A stretch of 64,000 bases of DNA from Lachnospiraceae bacterium (GCA_910575565.1 CAJTFL010000001.1:454630-518629), one strand, 5' to 3'. Counted from the first letter of the stretch, positions 42,875-51,748 are shown. A program made the numbers and translations. The notes: generated from the sequence alone by a model not told the origin.

Positions 42875-42900
42875 GTTGACACGACAACAGGAATTATAAA
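42871..42900 (+). promoter_or_regulatory. Possible promoter for the XRE gene
   Basis: TTGAGT (42871-42876), an 18-base spacer and TATAAA (42895-42900) lie about 75 bases before the XRE start. A small inverted repeat (ATAGT/ACTAT) near 42937-42950 just before the gene could be an operator for the XRE protein itself. Confidence 0.4.
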
Positions 42901-42973
42901 CTGTAATAAAAGTGCATATTACGTCATTCCCCGCGCATAGTATGAACTATACAATGCAAAGGGGTGAAATGAT

Positions 42974-43318
42974 ATGGCGAAAGGAACAGAATATCCCGGT
43001 TTTGAAACGCTTGGAGCGGACATCAAAGAAGCGCGGAAAGCATTGGGATTGTCCCGCAGGGCATTGGCTGAACAAGTCAGTATTGATCCCCGGTATCTTG
43101 CAAATATAGAAAACAGCGGCGATCTTCCCAGCGTCCCGGTACTTTATGAGCTGGCGAGGATATGCAAGCTCCCCATAGAACGCTACTTCCACCCGGAAGC
43201 AGAGCCAGAGGGCAGCGAACAGCGCCAGAGGGTCGGCCACAAATTAAAGCTGTGTCCCGAACCGTATTTGCCGATTATCGAGGGAGCCATTGACGGAGCT
43301 ATCAAAATCAAAGAGTAG
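42974..43318 (+). CDS. XRE family HTH regulator
   Basis: The 114-residue protein has an XRE DNA-binding domain (ADIKEARKALGLSRRALAEQ, YLANIENSGDLPSVPVLYEL) and a short C-terminal part of about 45 residues. AAAGGGGTGA lies before the ATG. It lies convergent with the large serine recombinase and near the boundary of cargo and backbone, and probably controls element genes. Confidence 0.88.
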   Translation: MAKGTEYPGFETLGADIKEARKALGLSRRALAEQVSIDPRYLANIENSGDLPSVPVLYELARICKLPIERYFHPEAEPEGSEQRQRVGHKLKLCPEPYLPIIEGAIDGAIKIKE

Positions 43319-43494
43319 AGGACGTGAAAAGCGTTCTCTATTTTTTGTGCTTTTATCGCTTCCAGCCCGCATTTGGCGGGCATTTTTTTGTGGCGGAAAC
43401 GCCTTATAGACGTAGAAACGGTAACGTAGCAAGCATAAGATTGCGTTTTATTAGGAAAACACACTGCCAAAGGGATTTTATGCTTTGGCGGGGG

Positions 43495-45180
43495 TTAGCC
43501 CGCCTCGGCGGTGTCAGTGGTGTTGATTTCAATGTACTCGGCAATCCGGCGGAACTCGTCCGCAAACTTAAAATGAACGCTGATATTGCCGTTTTCGTAA
43601 ACCTTGATATGGTCTACCAATTCAATCAGGATTTCGCGGGTCAGCTTTTCGATGTTCTGATATTTCGCAAAGGCTACCAGCGCGGGATGCTGCTGGTCAA
43701 CGCCGTTTGAAAGCTGTTTCCGTTCAGCCGTCAGCCGGGCCAGCAAATCCGAGAGCCCAGCGGCCTGCCGCTCATAATCGGCTTTCATTTCCCGGTATTC
43801 CTGCTGGGAGATTTCCCCATCTTTCCAGTCTTGATACAGTGACTGCTTGTAGCGGGTGATTTTCGTCAATTCCTTTTCCTTTGCGGCTATCTGGTCGTTA
43901 AGGCGGTGGGATTGACTTTTTTTCAGCGGGGCCGCATTGATACGGGCTACTATTTCCGAGTAGGAAACGGCGGTGCTCACTTGATACTGGATAGCGAACA
44001 GAACGGCGGCCTCTAAACGGTTGTGTTTGATAGAGTGCATGGTGCAGGCCGTCCGGGAGCGGTTCTTATAGGTGGAGCAGGCATAATATACATTTTTCCC
44101 GCTCTGGCTCCGGGTGACGGATTTACCACAGTCCGCACATTTCAGAAAGCCGCTGAACAAGTGGAGCTCCCGGCCTTTGGGGGTTGTCCGGGTATCCCGG
44201 AGCAGGAGGGCCTGCACCCGTTCAAAGGTTTCGTGGGAGATGATTGCCTCGTGGGTATCGGGGACGCGCACCCATTCTTCCTCCGGCACAGCCTCAATCT
44301 GGTGTACCTTGTAGCTTTTCACCCGGCGGCGGCCCTGCACCAAGTCCCCGGTGTAAATGGGGTTTTTCAGAATGTCATTGACAATCTTGTTTCCCCACAT
44401 GGGATTGTCGGCCACGGCGGGGGAATAGGGCAGGCCCTTTTCTATCCGGTATGCCGTGGGGCTGGGTATGCCGTGTTCGTTCAGATAAAGCACTATCGCG
44501 TGTTTGGTGGTTCCTTGCAGGCACATCTCATAAATCTTTTTGACGATTTCAGCGGCGTCCGGGTCAACGATTAGCTGGTGCTTGTCTTTGGGGTCTTTTA
44601 TGTAGCCGTAGGGAGCAAAAGAGCCTATGTACTGGCCGTTGCGCCGCTTGTAATCGAAAACCTGCCGGATTTTCTTTGAGGTCTGATAACAATACTGGTC
44701 GTTCATCACGTTTGTTATCGGAACGATGATGCTGTTCACGCTGTCCGGGTTTAGGTAGCTGTCCACGCCCTCGGCCAAGCTGATAAAGCGGACGCCCATC
44801 TGCACAAAGAGGTTGTCAATCAGACTGCCAGCATCGCTGTAATTCCGGGCGAAACGGGAAAGGTCTTTCACCACAACGCAGTTGATTTTCCCGCTCATCA
44901 CATCCCCTAAAAGTCGCTGGAAACTTTCGCGCTCCGTATCGGTTCCCGTGTGGCCGTCATCAACGTACTCGGTGTAGCTTTCAAATTCTTCCGCATGATT
45001 AAAATGAAAATCGTTGAGAATGTCGCGCTGGTTTTTCACGCTGTTGCTATCGTCAAGGCCACGGTTGATTTTCTGTAAATCCTCTCGGGAAAGCCGGATG
45101 TAGCCGCCCATTTTTCAAAGCCGGGCTGTATAGGTAGGGGCCAAAGTCTGCTGATACCCTCTGTTTTTTGTTCGTGCCAT
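43495..45180 (-). CDS. TndX-like large serine recombinase with a TGA at codon 22
   Basis: From ATG 45180 (GGAGG 4 bases upstream) the frame reads MARTKNRGYQQTLAPTYTAR L and then meets TGA at 45115-45117. Two codons later, ATG 45111 opens 538 codons of a complete large serine recombinase: YIRLSREDL (nucleophile Ser), VVVKDLSRFARNY, the recombinase domain, a zinc ribbon (CADCGKSV) and a coiled coil (IAAKEKELTKITRYKQSL). The TGA would be TGG (Trp) in an intact gene. Restart at ATG 45111 would keep the catalytic Ser, so activity is possible. These enzymes move Tn4451/Tn5397-like elements. Confidence 0.85.
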
Positions 45181-45559
45181 TGTTCCTCCTTCCCTATCAC
45201 ATTACACTTATATTATAACTCTGCCCGGGGGTATCAACAAGGATGTCGATGCCTCGGGACATTTTGTCCCAAAGGGCGGTTGTCCCACTGTTTTACAACA
45301 AAAAAACGCTCCCAGCCGCGCAGGTTCCTGCGGGCAGAAGAACGCCAGTCTTGACCGTATAAAATTGAGCATGACAAAACTGCGGGGCTATATAGTTATA
45401 GCACCGCTCCGCTTGCTTTAGGATGGCACAACTTCTCATGCTTGTCAAGCTCTCTTTCAAAAAAATTGAGTTAAATATCCAAGGCAATTATAGCAGAAAT
45501 TTGTCTGTCGCGCAAGAGGTGGATTTTGGCGGTTTATGGGGAAGTCAGTCTCAGCGGGT
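45181..45559. other. Non-coding stretch beside the serine recombinase
   Basis: Besides the recombinase leader, this stretch holds one notable sequence: CCTCGGGACATTTTGTCCCA AAG at 45252-45274, which contains the palindrome GGGACA-TTT-TGTCCC. A near copy lies in the opposite orientation at 47129-47151. No gene or RNA is recognised. Confidence 0.5.
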
Positions 45560-46084
45560 CTATGCTAACGGAACAACAAAGACGGGTTGCAGAAAGAAAA
45601 AAGCAACAACAATTTTTTTGCCGTCCTCACTGATATAAATCTGCCTTTCTTCTGGTCGTGCGTGTAGAAATTCGCCTTCATATTCCTCCACATCGCACGC
45701 AAGGAGTAAAGAGCCGAACCGTTCATACAGTTTAGCCGAACCTTTGTTAAACATATTGCCGTGATATTCTACCACAAAAGTACGGCGGGTTTGCGGTTCG
45801 GTTCCCTCAATGTAGCCACCATCTATAAGCAGGCTAAACACCGCAAATAAGCCCACAAGCATTAAAGCAATTACGACAAGTGTCCTTTTCCCCGTATTCT
45901 CACGCCCAGCCCATTTACACAATTTAATAAAAATCCAAATACCGCCTGCCAATATATCCCACGCGATAATGTTCAACCCCGTCACCATAAATTTAATATC
46001 GAAAAAGAACAAGACTGTAAGCACAGACATACTCGCTAATAGAATATACCATGCTATTTTCAAAGATTTTTCTTTGTTCACCAC
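45560..46084 (-). CDS. Small membrane protein of unknown function
   Basis: The ~174-residue protein has three hydrophobic segments (about residues 8-28, 35-55 and 68-88) and a C-terminal soluble part of about 85 residues (RRTFVVEYHGNMFNKGSAKL, YERFGSLLLACDVEEYEGEF). No family was recognised. Start is GTG 46084 or 46081 with GGGGG upstream. It follows a lipoprotein gene by 12 bases and probably forms a two-gene unit with it, inserted within ICE backbone. Confidence 0.55.
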   Translation of the reverse strand: MVNKEKSLKIAWYILLASMSVLTVLFFFDIKFMVTGLNIIAWDILAGGIWIFIKLCKWAGRENTGKRTLVVIALMLVGLFAVFSLLIDGGYIEGTEPQTRRTFVVEYHGNMFNKGSAKLYERFGSLLLACDVEEYEGEFLHARPEERQIYISEDGKKIVVAFFFLQPVFVVPLA

Positions 46085-46096
46085 TGTTTTCCCCCG

Positions 46097-46897
46097 CTAT
46101 CCAACTTCGCCGTGATAGTCCAAATCGCACCATTTATGCTGTGCCTGCCGCCATGCTTCCTGACCTTCCGGTTCCTCGCCAGGCCAAGAAAACTCCTCGC
46201 GATAGACCTGTTGAAGTTCTCCATCAATCCTATCTTGCACACAGACAACGCTTGGTCCCTCCCATGAAGAGAACGACTCAACCCGCCGCACACATACCAG
46301 TTCCCCGTCCTCCCAACGGTGGAAAGTAGTGACACCATCGCCTGCTCCGCTACTACGCGCCCAGCCAGTGATCACTTGCCGCTCCGGGTCAAATCCGGGC
46401 TGTGAAATCTCCACAAGAGGCGCACAGTATTGAAATTGACCTTGCGTCTCGTCCCACAGCCAGTAATGTCGATAATATGGTTGATTTCCTGCATGAAAGA
46501 GATACCCAAAATCTTGAAAGCCGTCAAAATTAACATCGACCACATGATGAAACTCCGGCGCAACACCCATCATAAATTCTTCTGAAAATGTTTGAATAGG
46601 TTGTTCCATATCTGCTGGGTTCCAGACTGAAAATGTAATATCGCGGGTTCCAAATTCATCCTTGTATTCCATAGCTAACTCCGCAGTCACCAGCAGCGAC
46701 CCAAGTTCGCCGCCAGTATCTACCAGAAAAGCATCGTGGGTATCGTCTATGGGTTGTTCCTCTAACAACTGCTGGGATGACTTTTGCGGCTGGGTAGTTT
46801 GCGATAAAGCATTATCTGTTTGGCAGGCGCAAAGCGTACAGCAAACAAAAGCCAAGGAAAATACTTGTAATGGTATCTTTAGATTTTTTATGTTCAT
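46097..46897 (-). CDS. Lipoprotein with a VCBS/FG-GAP-like calcium loop
   Basis: The 266-residue protein starts with a lipoprotein signal (FSLAFVCCTLCACQTD; lipobox LCAC, Cys at about 25) and a Ser/Gln-rich spacer. The core contains VVDVNFDGFQDFGYL, an EF-hand/FG-GAP-type metal loop, and aromatic strands, similar to XAC2610-type secreted domains. ATG 46897 has GGAGG 9 bases upstream. The small membrane protein follows. The function is unknown; both look like accessory cargo of the ICE. Confidence 0.65.
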   Translation of the reverse strand: MNIKNLKIPLQVFSLAFVCCTLCACQTDNALSQTTQPQKSSQQLLEEQPIDDTHDAFLVDTGGELGSLLVTAELAMEYKDEFGTRDITFSVWNPADMEQPIQTFSEEFMMGVAPEFHHVVDVNFDGFQDFGYLFHAGNQPYYRHYWLWDETQGQFQYCAPLVEISQPGFDPERQVITGWARSSGAGDGVTTFHRWEDGELVCVRRVESFSSWEGPSVVCVQDRIDGELQQVYREEFSWPGEEPEGQEAWRQAQHKWCDLDYHGEVG

Positions 46898-47046
46898 AGG
46901 CAATTTCCTCCTGCATTGTTTGTATTTAGTCTACCACATCTGCCGCCATTTTTCCACCCTCCGCTCCACATAAACCGCGCAAGTACAAGGAAACCACGCC
47001 TCCCATATTCGCGCCATGTATAGGGGAGCGCACAAACGGCAAGCAA

Positions 47047-47118
47047 TTCGGGTGTGGCCACACCCGAAATTTTTGCTGGGCCGCAGGCCCGCAAAAATGC
47101 TTGTTGGGGAGCCTCCCC
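47047..47118. repeat. Three adjacent palindromes (transfer-region type)
   Basis: TTCGGGTGTGG/CCACACCCGAA (47047-47068) is a perfect 22-bp palindrome. It is followed by TTTTTGC-T-GGGCC/GGCCC-GCAAAAA (47070-47097) and TTGGGGA/TCCCCAA (47103-47119). Related palindromes occur at 47883-47902 with 47932-47945, and at 58129-58198. They may be recognition sites for relaxosome or partition proteins. Confidence 0.6.
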
Positions 47119-47128
47119 AAACCCGGCT

Positions 47129-47151
47129 CTTTGGGACAAAATGTCTCGAGG
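47129..47151 (-). repeat. Inverted copy of the 23-bp element at 45252
   Basis: The sequence here is the reverse complement of 45252-45274 with one mismatch (22 of 23). The two copies face each other across about 1.85 kb that contains the lipoprotein, the small membrane protein and the broken end of the ParB-like gene. Confidence 0.6.
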
Positions 47152-47882
47152 TGGGGACGGGGGCTTGTCCGTGGCCGCCTTATCAGCCTTGGCTGGGCGG
47201 CCACGGCGAGCCCCCGTCCTTCCCGGTTCACCGGGCCCCGCTTTTCTTCTTTGGGCTTGCGGCCCCGCCTGCCCTTGGACTTATCCGGCTCGGGCGTTTT
47301 CTCTTTGGCGGCCTTTCCCTTTTTCTCGGGCTCCTTTTCCCCGGCGGCCTTATCCTCCGGGGCCGGGGTGGGCGGCTGTTCCGGTTCGGGTGGCTCGTTC
47401 TTTTCCACCTCCGCACGTCCCGCCGCCCGCTGTTCTGCCATGAGCTTTTCAATCTGGTCAGCGGATACACTCACCTCGCCGGGAGCACCAGCCGGGGCAT
47501 CCTGGACGGGCGCATCCACGGCGGCCTGCTCGGGAATGTTCTCCGGGGCCGGGGGCTCCGGGGTGGGAGCGTCCTGGGCAGGAGCACCCTCCGGGCCGGC
47601 ATCGAACAAGCTGGGCTGGGGATTTTCCTCCGGGCTCACGTTTAATTTTTCGTCTGCCATTCGTTACCTCCTTTTTTAATTTCGTGAATGTTGCACAAAT
47701 CTTGTGCTAAAAGTTTGTTACTATTTTTTCGCCTCCCTCCCGGCTATCCACGCAAAAAAGCCGCCCGTTTTTTCATGCTGGACGGCTTTCTGCGTAATGT
47801 GATAGCTCAAATAATATTTTTTTGTGGTTGCTGGCTCCGAAAAGCCTTGATATTACAGTGTTCCTATTAAAACTCATTCATA

Positions 47883-47945
47883 GGGAGTGTAGCCACACTC
47901 CCGGTAAACGGCCCCGTCCGTTTCTGCTTGTTGGGGAAATCCCCA
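47883..47945. other. Probable origin of transfer (oriT) upstream of mobC
   Basis: GGGAGTGT-AGCC-ACACTCCC (47883-47902) and TGGGG-AAAT-CCCCA (47932-47945) lie 30-95 bases before mobC, the relaxosome accessory gene, with the relaxase gene following. oriT next to mobC with such palindromes is usual in MOBP-type systems. The nick site cannot be placed from the sequence alone. The stretch 47661-47882 has no gene. Confidence 0.6.
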
Positions 47946-47977
47946 CACCCCTGTGAAAGAAAGGACGGTGAAACATC

Positions 47978-48307
47978 GTGGCAAACCGAAAACGGAAGTT
48001 TGTGCTGCGCGTCCCGGTGACGCCGGAGGAACGGGCGCTGATCCAGCAGAAGATGGCCCAGCTTGGCACAAAAAACTTTTCTGCCTACGCCCGGAAAATG
48101 CTGATCGACGGCTATATCGTCCATATCGACACCGGCCCTGTCCGGGCGCAGACCGCAGAGCTGCAAAAAATCGGCGTCAACATCAACCAGATTGCAAGGC
48201 GTATCAACAGTACCGGGACTGTGTACGCGCAGGACTTGGAGGACATCAAGGGGGCGCTGGCACAGATATGGCAGTTACAAAGATCCATCCTATCAAGTCA
48301 ACGCTGA
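47978..48307 (+). CDS. mobC: Relaxosome accessory protein MobC
   Basis: The 109-residue protein (RKRKFVLRVPVTPEERALIQ, NFSAYARKMLIDGYI, LQKIGVNINQIARRINSTG) is a MobC-type ribbon-helix-helix protein that binds oriT and helps the relaxase open the DNA. GTG 47978 follows AAGGACGG. Its 3' end overlaps the start of the relaxase gene by 40 bases in another frame. It lies immediately after the putative oriT. Confidence 0.92.
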   Translation: MANRKRKFVLRVPVTPEERALIQQKMAQLGTKNFSAYARKMLIDGYIVHIDTGPVRAQTAELQKIGVNINQIARRINSTGTVYAQDLEDIKGALAQIWQLQRSILSSQR

Positions 48308-49602
48308 AAAAGGCGCTGGACTACATCGAGAACCCGGACAAGACCGATGGAAAGCTGTTCGTTTCTTCCTATGGCTGTTCCTATGAAACGGCGGATATTG
48401 AATTTCAAATGCTGTTAGATCAGGCGTACCAAAAGGGCAACAATCTGGCCCACCACCTGATACAAGCCTTTGAACCGGGGGAAACCACAGCGGAGCAGGC
48501 ACATGAGATCGGGCGGCAGCTTGCCGATGAGGTGCTGCAAGGTAAATATCCCTATGTGATTACCACCCACATAGACAAGGGCCACCTGCATAACCACATC
48601 ATTTTCTGCGCCGTGGATATGGCAAACCAGCGCAAGTACATTTCTAACCGCCAGAGCTACGCCTTTATCCGGCGCACCAGTGACCGGCTGTGTAAGGAAC
48701 ACGGCCTGTCTGTGGTAAAGCCCGGCAAGTACAAGGGCAAGACCTACGCCGAGTGGGACGCACAGAAAAAGGGCAAGAGCTGGAAAACAAAACTGAAACT
48801 TGCCATCGACGTGGCCATTCCGCAGGCCAAAGACTTTGACGGCTTTTTGCGGCTCATGGAGGCGCAGGGCTATGAAGTCAAACAGGGCAAGTTTATTTCA
48901 TTCCGCGCCCCCGGACAGGAACGCTTCACCCGCTGCAAGACCTTGGGGGAGGATTACACCGAGGAACGGATCACCCAGCGGATCAAGGGCATTGCCATTG
49001 ACCGGGGGCCGCGCAGAAGAAGCGCCGGAGAAATCTCCCTGCGGATCGCCTTGGAGGACAGTATCAAGGCCCAGCAGTCGGCGGGCTATGCGCGGTGGGC
49101 GAAGCTGCACAACTTGAAGCAGGCCGCCAATTCCTTAAACTTCATCACAGAACACCAGATTGACAGCTACGAGGGCTTGGAAAGCAGGCTGGCCGAGATC
49201 AGCGCGGCAAACGACGCGGCGGCCTCCGCCCTGAAAGACGCAGAACGCCGCCTTGGGGATATGGCGCTGCTGATAAAAAACCTCTCCGCCTACAAGCAGC
49301 TCCGGCCTGTGGCGCTGGAACTGCGAAACGCCAAAAACAAGGCCGCGTTCCGGCGGCAGCATGAAAACCAACTGATCTTGTATGAGGCGGCGGCAAAGGC
49401 GCTCAAAGAGGCTGGGGTCACAAAGCTCCCCAACCTGTACGCCCTCAAAACCGAGTATAAAAAGCTGGACGCAGAACGGGAACGGCTGTCCGCACAGTAC
49501 AGCGAAGCGAAACAGAGATTGAAAGAATACGGCATTGTCAAACAGAATGTAGACAGCATTTTGCGGACAGCGCCGGGAAAGGAGCATACGCAGGAACGAT
49601 GA
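48268..49602 (+). CDS. MOBP-type relaxase / mobilisation nuclease
   Basis: The 444-residue protein nicks oriT and pilots the single strand during conjugation. It has the N-terminal catalytic region (IHPIKSTLKKALDYIENPDK; Tyr candidate near residue 18), the metal-binding His triad in HIDKGHLHNHIIF (about residue 102), and YISNRQSYAFIRRTSDRLCK. A coiled-coil C-terminal half starts near residue 270. ATG 48268 is the family start; the open frame reaches back to 47953 through mobC in another frame. It ends in an ATGA overlap with the Cys-rich VLP gene. Confidence 0.93.
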   Translation: MAVTKIHPIKSTLKKALDYIENPDKTDGKLFVSSYGCSYETADIEFQMLLDQAYQKGNNLAHHLIQAFEPGETTAEQAHEIGRQLADEVLQGKYPYVITTHIDKGHLHNHIIFCAVDMANQRKYISNRQSYAFIRRTSDRLCKEHGLSVVKPGKYKGKTYAEWDAQKKGKSWKTKLKLAIDVAIPQAKDFDGFLRLMEAQGYEVKQGKFISFRAPGQERFTRCKTLGEDYTEERITQRIKGIAIDRGPRRRSAGEISLRIALEDSIKAQQSAGYARWAKLHNLKQAANSLNFITEHQIDSYEGLESRLAEISAANDAAASALKDAERRLGDMALLIKNLSAYKQLRPVALELRNAKNKAAFRRQHENQLILYEAAAKALKEAGVTKLPNLYALKTEYKKLDAERERLSAQYSEAKQRLKEYGIVKQNVDSILRTAPGKEHTQER

Positions 49603-49970
49603 ACATACCGAGAATGAGTTACCCCCAATACCGCAAGGCCCGCAGGCTCACCCATGAGTGCTGCAACTACTGTAACGGAAACTGCCTCCTGCTGGACGAT
49701 GGGGAGGAATGTGTCTGTGTGCAGAGTATTTCCTATTCGCTGCTGTGCCGGTGGTTCAAGGTGGCCGTCCTGCCGCTGGACGCGGCCCTGTGCGCCGAGA
49801 TCACCAAAGGCCGGGACGAGATCAAACGCTGCGCCGTTTGCGGGGCGGCGTTTACGCCCAACTCCAACCGGGCCAAATACTGCCCTGATTGCGCGGTGCA
49901 GGTGCGCCGGAAGAAAGAGGCGGAACGCCAGCGGAAAAGATACCTCCTGTCTACGCATTTAGGGCGGTAA
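49599..49970 (+). CDS. Cysteine-rich VLP domain protein
   Basis: The 123-residue protein has several Cys pairs (CCNYCNGNC, CVCVQ) and a C-terminal zinc-ribbon-like motif CAVCGAAFTP...YCPDC, with a basic end. It fits the Cys-rich VLP family, which is typically found just after relaxase genes in Tn1549-like elements. Its role is unknown; DNA or RNA binding in transfer is likely. ATG overlaps the relaxase stop (ATGA). Confidence 0.87.
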   Translation: MNIPRMSYPQYRKARRLTHECCNYCNGNCLLLDDGEECVCVQSISYSLLCRWFKVAVLPLDAALCAEITKGRDEIKRCAVCGAAFTPNSNRAKYCPDCAVQVRRKKEAERQRKRYLLSTHLGR

Positions 49971-49977
49971 AAGTCCA

Positions 49978-50080
49978 CGGAAATCAAGGGTTTTTCCGCA
50001 TGGTCGTCAGGCAGGTGGATAAAGTTATCCTGTTCCCCTCAAAACGGGGTTCTAAATGCGGGAAAATGGACAAAAAAGAA
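49978..50080 (+). repeat. 103-bp direct repeat, copy A
   Basis: Begins CGGAAATCAAGGGTTTTTCC and ends GGACAAAAAAGAA. Copy B (51805-51907) has the same length and differs at only 3 positions by eye. The copies enclose the riboflavin cassette. Each is followed by a different GC-rich hairpin. Confidence 0.9.
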
Positions 50081-50082
50081 TC

Positions 50083-50124
50083 GCCGGACGCAGAGGCAAT
50101 ACAGCCCCTGCGCCCGGCATTTTT
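50083..50124. terminator. Terminator after repeat A
   Basis: GCCGGACGCAGAGG pairs with CCCCTGCGCCCGGC (50083-50118), followed by ATTTTT. The same arms occur at 52535-52570 after the GNAT gene. It ends the relaxase-VLP operon and, in the other direction, the RibU-kinase operon. Confidence 0.75.
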
Positions 50125-50147
50125 CAACGCAATACTTAAATAACATC

Positions 50148-50852
50148 TTATTCGGAATTAAATTTATAACCATAGCCAATTACTGTTTTTATATACTCAT
50201 GTCCCTTGCAATATGGTTTTAACCTTTTTCGTATTTGAAAAATCGTGTTTTCTACTGCGTGCAAATGGTTATTTGTGGGTTCATGCCAAATCTGTTCATA
50301 AATCTGTTCTTTTGTGAATGTGGTTTGAGGAGATTGCAGTAACAAATAAAGGACTTCAAATTCGTTTGTTGATAAATAAACTTCCTGCTGTTCTAATATT
50401 ACACAATGCCGGTTAACATCAATGTATAAGGTGTGATTTGTTTGCTTTAATCCCCAAAATTCTTGTGCCATTGTCCGGTCATTCGCAATTTGTTCAAGCA
50501 GCAAGGATAATTCATTAAATTTTCTGACTTCCCTCAATTTCTTATATAGGTTGACAGTTATCGTACACCCATATATGTCCTTATCAAAATCAAAAATATG
50601 TGTTTCGATTGAAACAAAGCTATCATTATCAAGTGTAGGGCGCGTCCCAATATGGGTAACACCATAATATATCTTGTCACTTAAAAGAATATCTGCCACA
50701 TACACCCCTGTCTTTGGCAAAAATGTATTTTTTGCTATTTCTATGTTTGCGGTAGGTGTCCCCACATGCTTTCCAATACCTCGGCCATGTATAACGATCC
50801 CTGTTAGTGTGTAAATAGGTTCATTTATTTTTTCTTTCATTTCAATCCTCAT
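50148..50852 (-). CDS. Riboflavin kinase fused to an OmpR-type winged helix
   Basis: The 234-residue protein joins two domains. Residues ~1-125 are a bacterial-type riboflavin kinase (GRGIGKHVGTPTANIEIA with the PTAN metal/ATP loop, THIGTRPTLDN, SIETHIFDFDKDIYG), which phosphorylates riboflavin to FMN. The FAD-synthetase half of normal RibF is absent. Residues ~135-234 are a PhoB/OmpR-type DNA-binding domain (VYLSTNEFEVLYLLLQ, TKEQIYEQIWHE, and VIGYGYKF). No receiver domain is present. ATG 50852 overlaps the RibU stop (ATGA); ATG 50840 with GAGG upstream is an alternative. It probably senses flavin or makes FMN and regulates genes; which is inference. Confidence 0.88.
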   Translation of the reverse strand: MRIEMKEKINEPIYTLTGIVIHGRGIGKHVGTPTANIEIAKNTFLPKTGVYVADILLSDKIYYGVTHIGTRPTLDNDSFVSIETHIFDFDKDIYGCTITVNLYKKLREVRKFNELSLLLEQIANDRTMAQEFWGLKQTNHTLYIDVNRHCVILEQQEVYLSTNEFEVLYLLLQSPQTTFTKEQIYEQIWHEPTNNHLHAVENTIFQIRKRLKPYCKGHEYIKTVIGYGYKFNSE

Positions 50853-51493
50853 ATAATCCCATTCATTGACAGGATAATCAAAACACAAGTTACTATAATA
50901 AAACTTGCCAGCATAAGCAGACCAGTATGCTTTTGTCTTGCTTCATTTTCCAAAGTAGCAACATATCCGCTTTTTCTCAAAGCGGTAACTATGGGCTTAT
51001 ACAGTAAAAATGTAATGGACGCATTTAACCCACCTTTCAATAAGTTAAATGGAAGAAAGGCAGGAAGTAACAATTCTACAACTGCTTCTCTTGGATACCC
51101 CATATAAAGCGGCGTTACCAAATAGTTCCACAACAGCATAACGATAACCGTTATTAGCCATCCCGATGCCAGACCAATCACTGCACCAGATAAAGTGTGC
51201 TTTTTTTTGTAAATGACAGATGCCGTACACGCAAAAGATAGTGTTTGTACGATATTCATAATACAACCTAATATTCCGGTATCGCTTACTGTAATCATTT
51301 CAAGGGTTGCTACAATAACAGATACAATGCAGGAAGTCATCGGCCCCCAAATAAAGCCGCCCAAAGTTACAATAACATCGGATGGATCATACTTTAAGAA
51401 TAGAATAATAGGAATCCTGCCAACAACCATAGTGACATAAGTAATCGCACATAGCATACCAATAACTGTGATTCTTTTTGTTTTACTGTTCAT
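50849..51493 (-). CDS. ribU: RibU-like riboflavin ECF transporter S component
   Basis: The 214-residue protein has about six TM segments and RibU-type features (FLKYDPSDVIVTLGGFIWGP, with the KYDPSD motif of riboflavin S components). It would bind riboflavin and use the cell's EcfAA'T. ATG 51493 has GGAGG 9 bases upstream; the frame open to 51556 crosses the riboswitch terminator and is not used. An FMN riboswitch precedes it, which supports the substrate call. The C-terminal extra TM (LLMLASFIIVTCVLIILSM) precedes the coupled kinase gene. Confidence 0.9.
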   Translation of the reverse strand: MNSKTKRITVIGMLCAITYVTMVVGRIPIILFLKYDPSDVIVTLGGFIWGPMTSCIVSVIVATLEMITVSDTGILGCIMNIVQTLSFACTASVIYKKKHTLSGAVIGLASGWLITVIVMLLWNYLVTPLYMGYPREAVVELLLPAFLPFNLLKGGLNASITFLLYKPIVTALRKSGYVATLENEARQKHTGLLMLASFIIVTCVLIILSMNGII

Positions 51494-51511
51494 AATTGCT
51501 TTCCTCCGTGG

Positions 51512-51551
51512 CAAAAAATTAACACCCAAAAGAAAATGTCTTTCAGGTGTT
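51512..51551 (-). terminator. Riboswitch-controlled attenuator terminator
   Basis: On the minus strand AACACCTGAAAGA and TCTTTTGGGTGTT form a 13-bp stem (51521-51551) with a 5-base loop, followed by AATTTTTTG (51512-51520), just before the ribU ribosome site. It is the likely expression platform of the FMN riboswitch: FMN bound, transcription stops. Confidence 0.8.
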
Positions 51552-51609
51552 AGCATTATAATTAGGCCACAGAAAAGAAAGTAACCCTCTCAAAATCTGC
51601 GGAAATCTA

Positions 51610-51728
51610 ACCATATCTTCTTTCATCCAGACTATACTGTTGGTTTTGGAATTACACCAAATCGTGCGTTTTACGCTCGCGGACTTTACCGCCAATCGGG
51701 AATTTCACCCTGCCCCGAAGACACTTTT
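51610..51728 (-). promoter_or_regulatory. FMN riboswitch (RFN element)
   Basis: The minus strand carries the conserved RFN blocks in order: CTTCGGGGCAGGGTGAAATT, CCCGATTGGCGGTAAAGTCC, GCGAGCG, GATTTGGTGTAATTCC, AACCAACAGT and AGTCTGGATGAAAGAAGATA. This is a complete FMN aptamer. It precedes the attenuator and ribU, so riboflavin uptake and the kinase-regulator are turned off by FMN. Confidence 0.95.
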
Positions 51729-51748
51729 ATTCAGTTGTTTTCCCTGCA

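Larger units (their letters stand above)
46926..47660 (-). pseudogene. Truncated ParB-like ICE protein (N-terminal part only)
   Basis: The first ~165 residues are the low-complexity Pro/Glu/Lys-rich N terminus (MADEKLNVSPEENPQPSLFD, SVSADQIEKLMAEQRAAGRA EVEK, GRRGRKPKEEKR) that I associate with ParB/Spo0J-type proteins of Tn1549-like elements. The ParB nuclease/HTH domains that should follow are missing. From about 47150 the frame runs through the palindromes at 47047-47118 (reading CPKEPGLGRLPNKHFCGPAA), which is non-coding DNA read as protein. I therefore treat it as a truncated gene. The name is an inference from composition and context. Confidence 0.5.

Noticed and set aside
50148..50852. 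Two-component response regulator
   Set aside because: The OmpR-type DNA-binding domain is present, but there is no receiver domain; the N-terminal half is a riboflavin kinase.
51494..51556. N-terminal extension of RibU in the ORF
   Set aside because: The stretch crosses the riboswitch attenuator stem and T run; ATG 51493 has a proper ribosome site.
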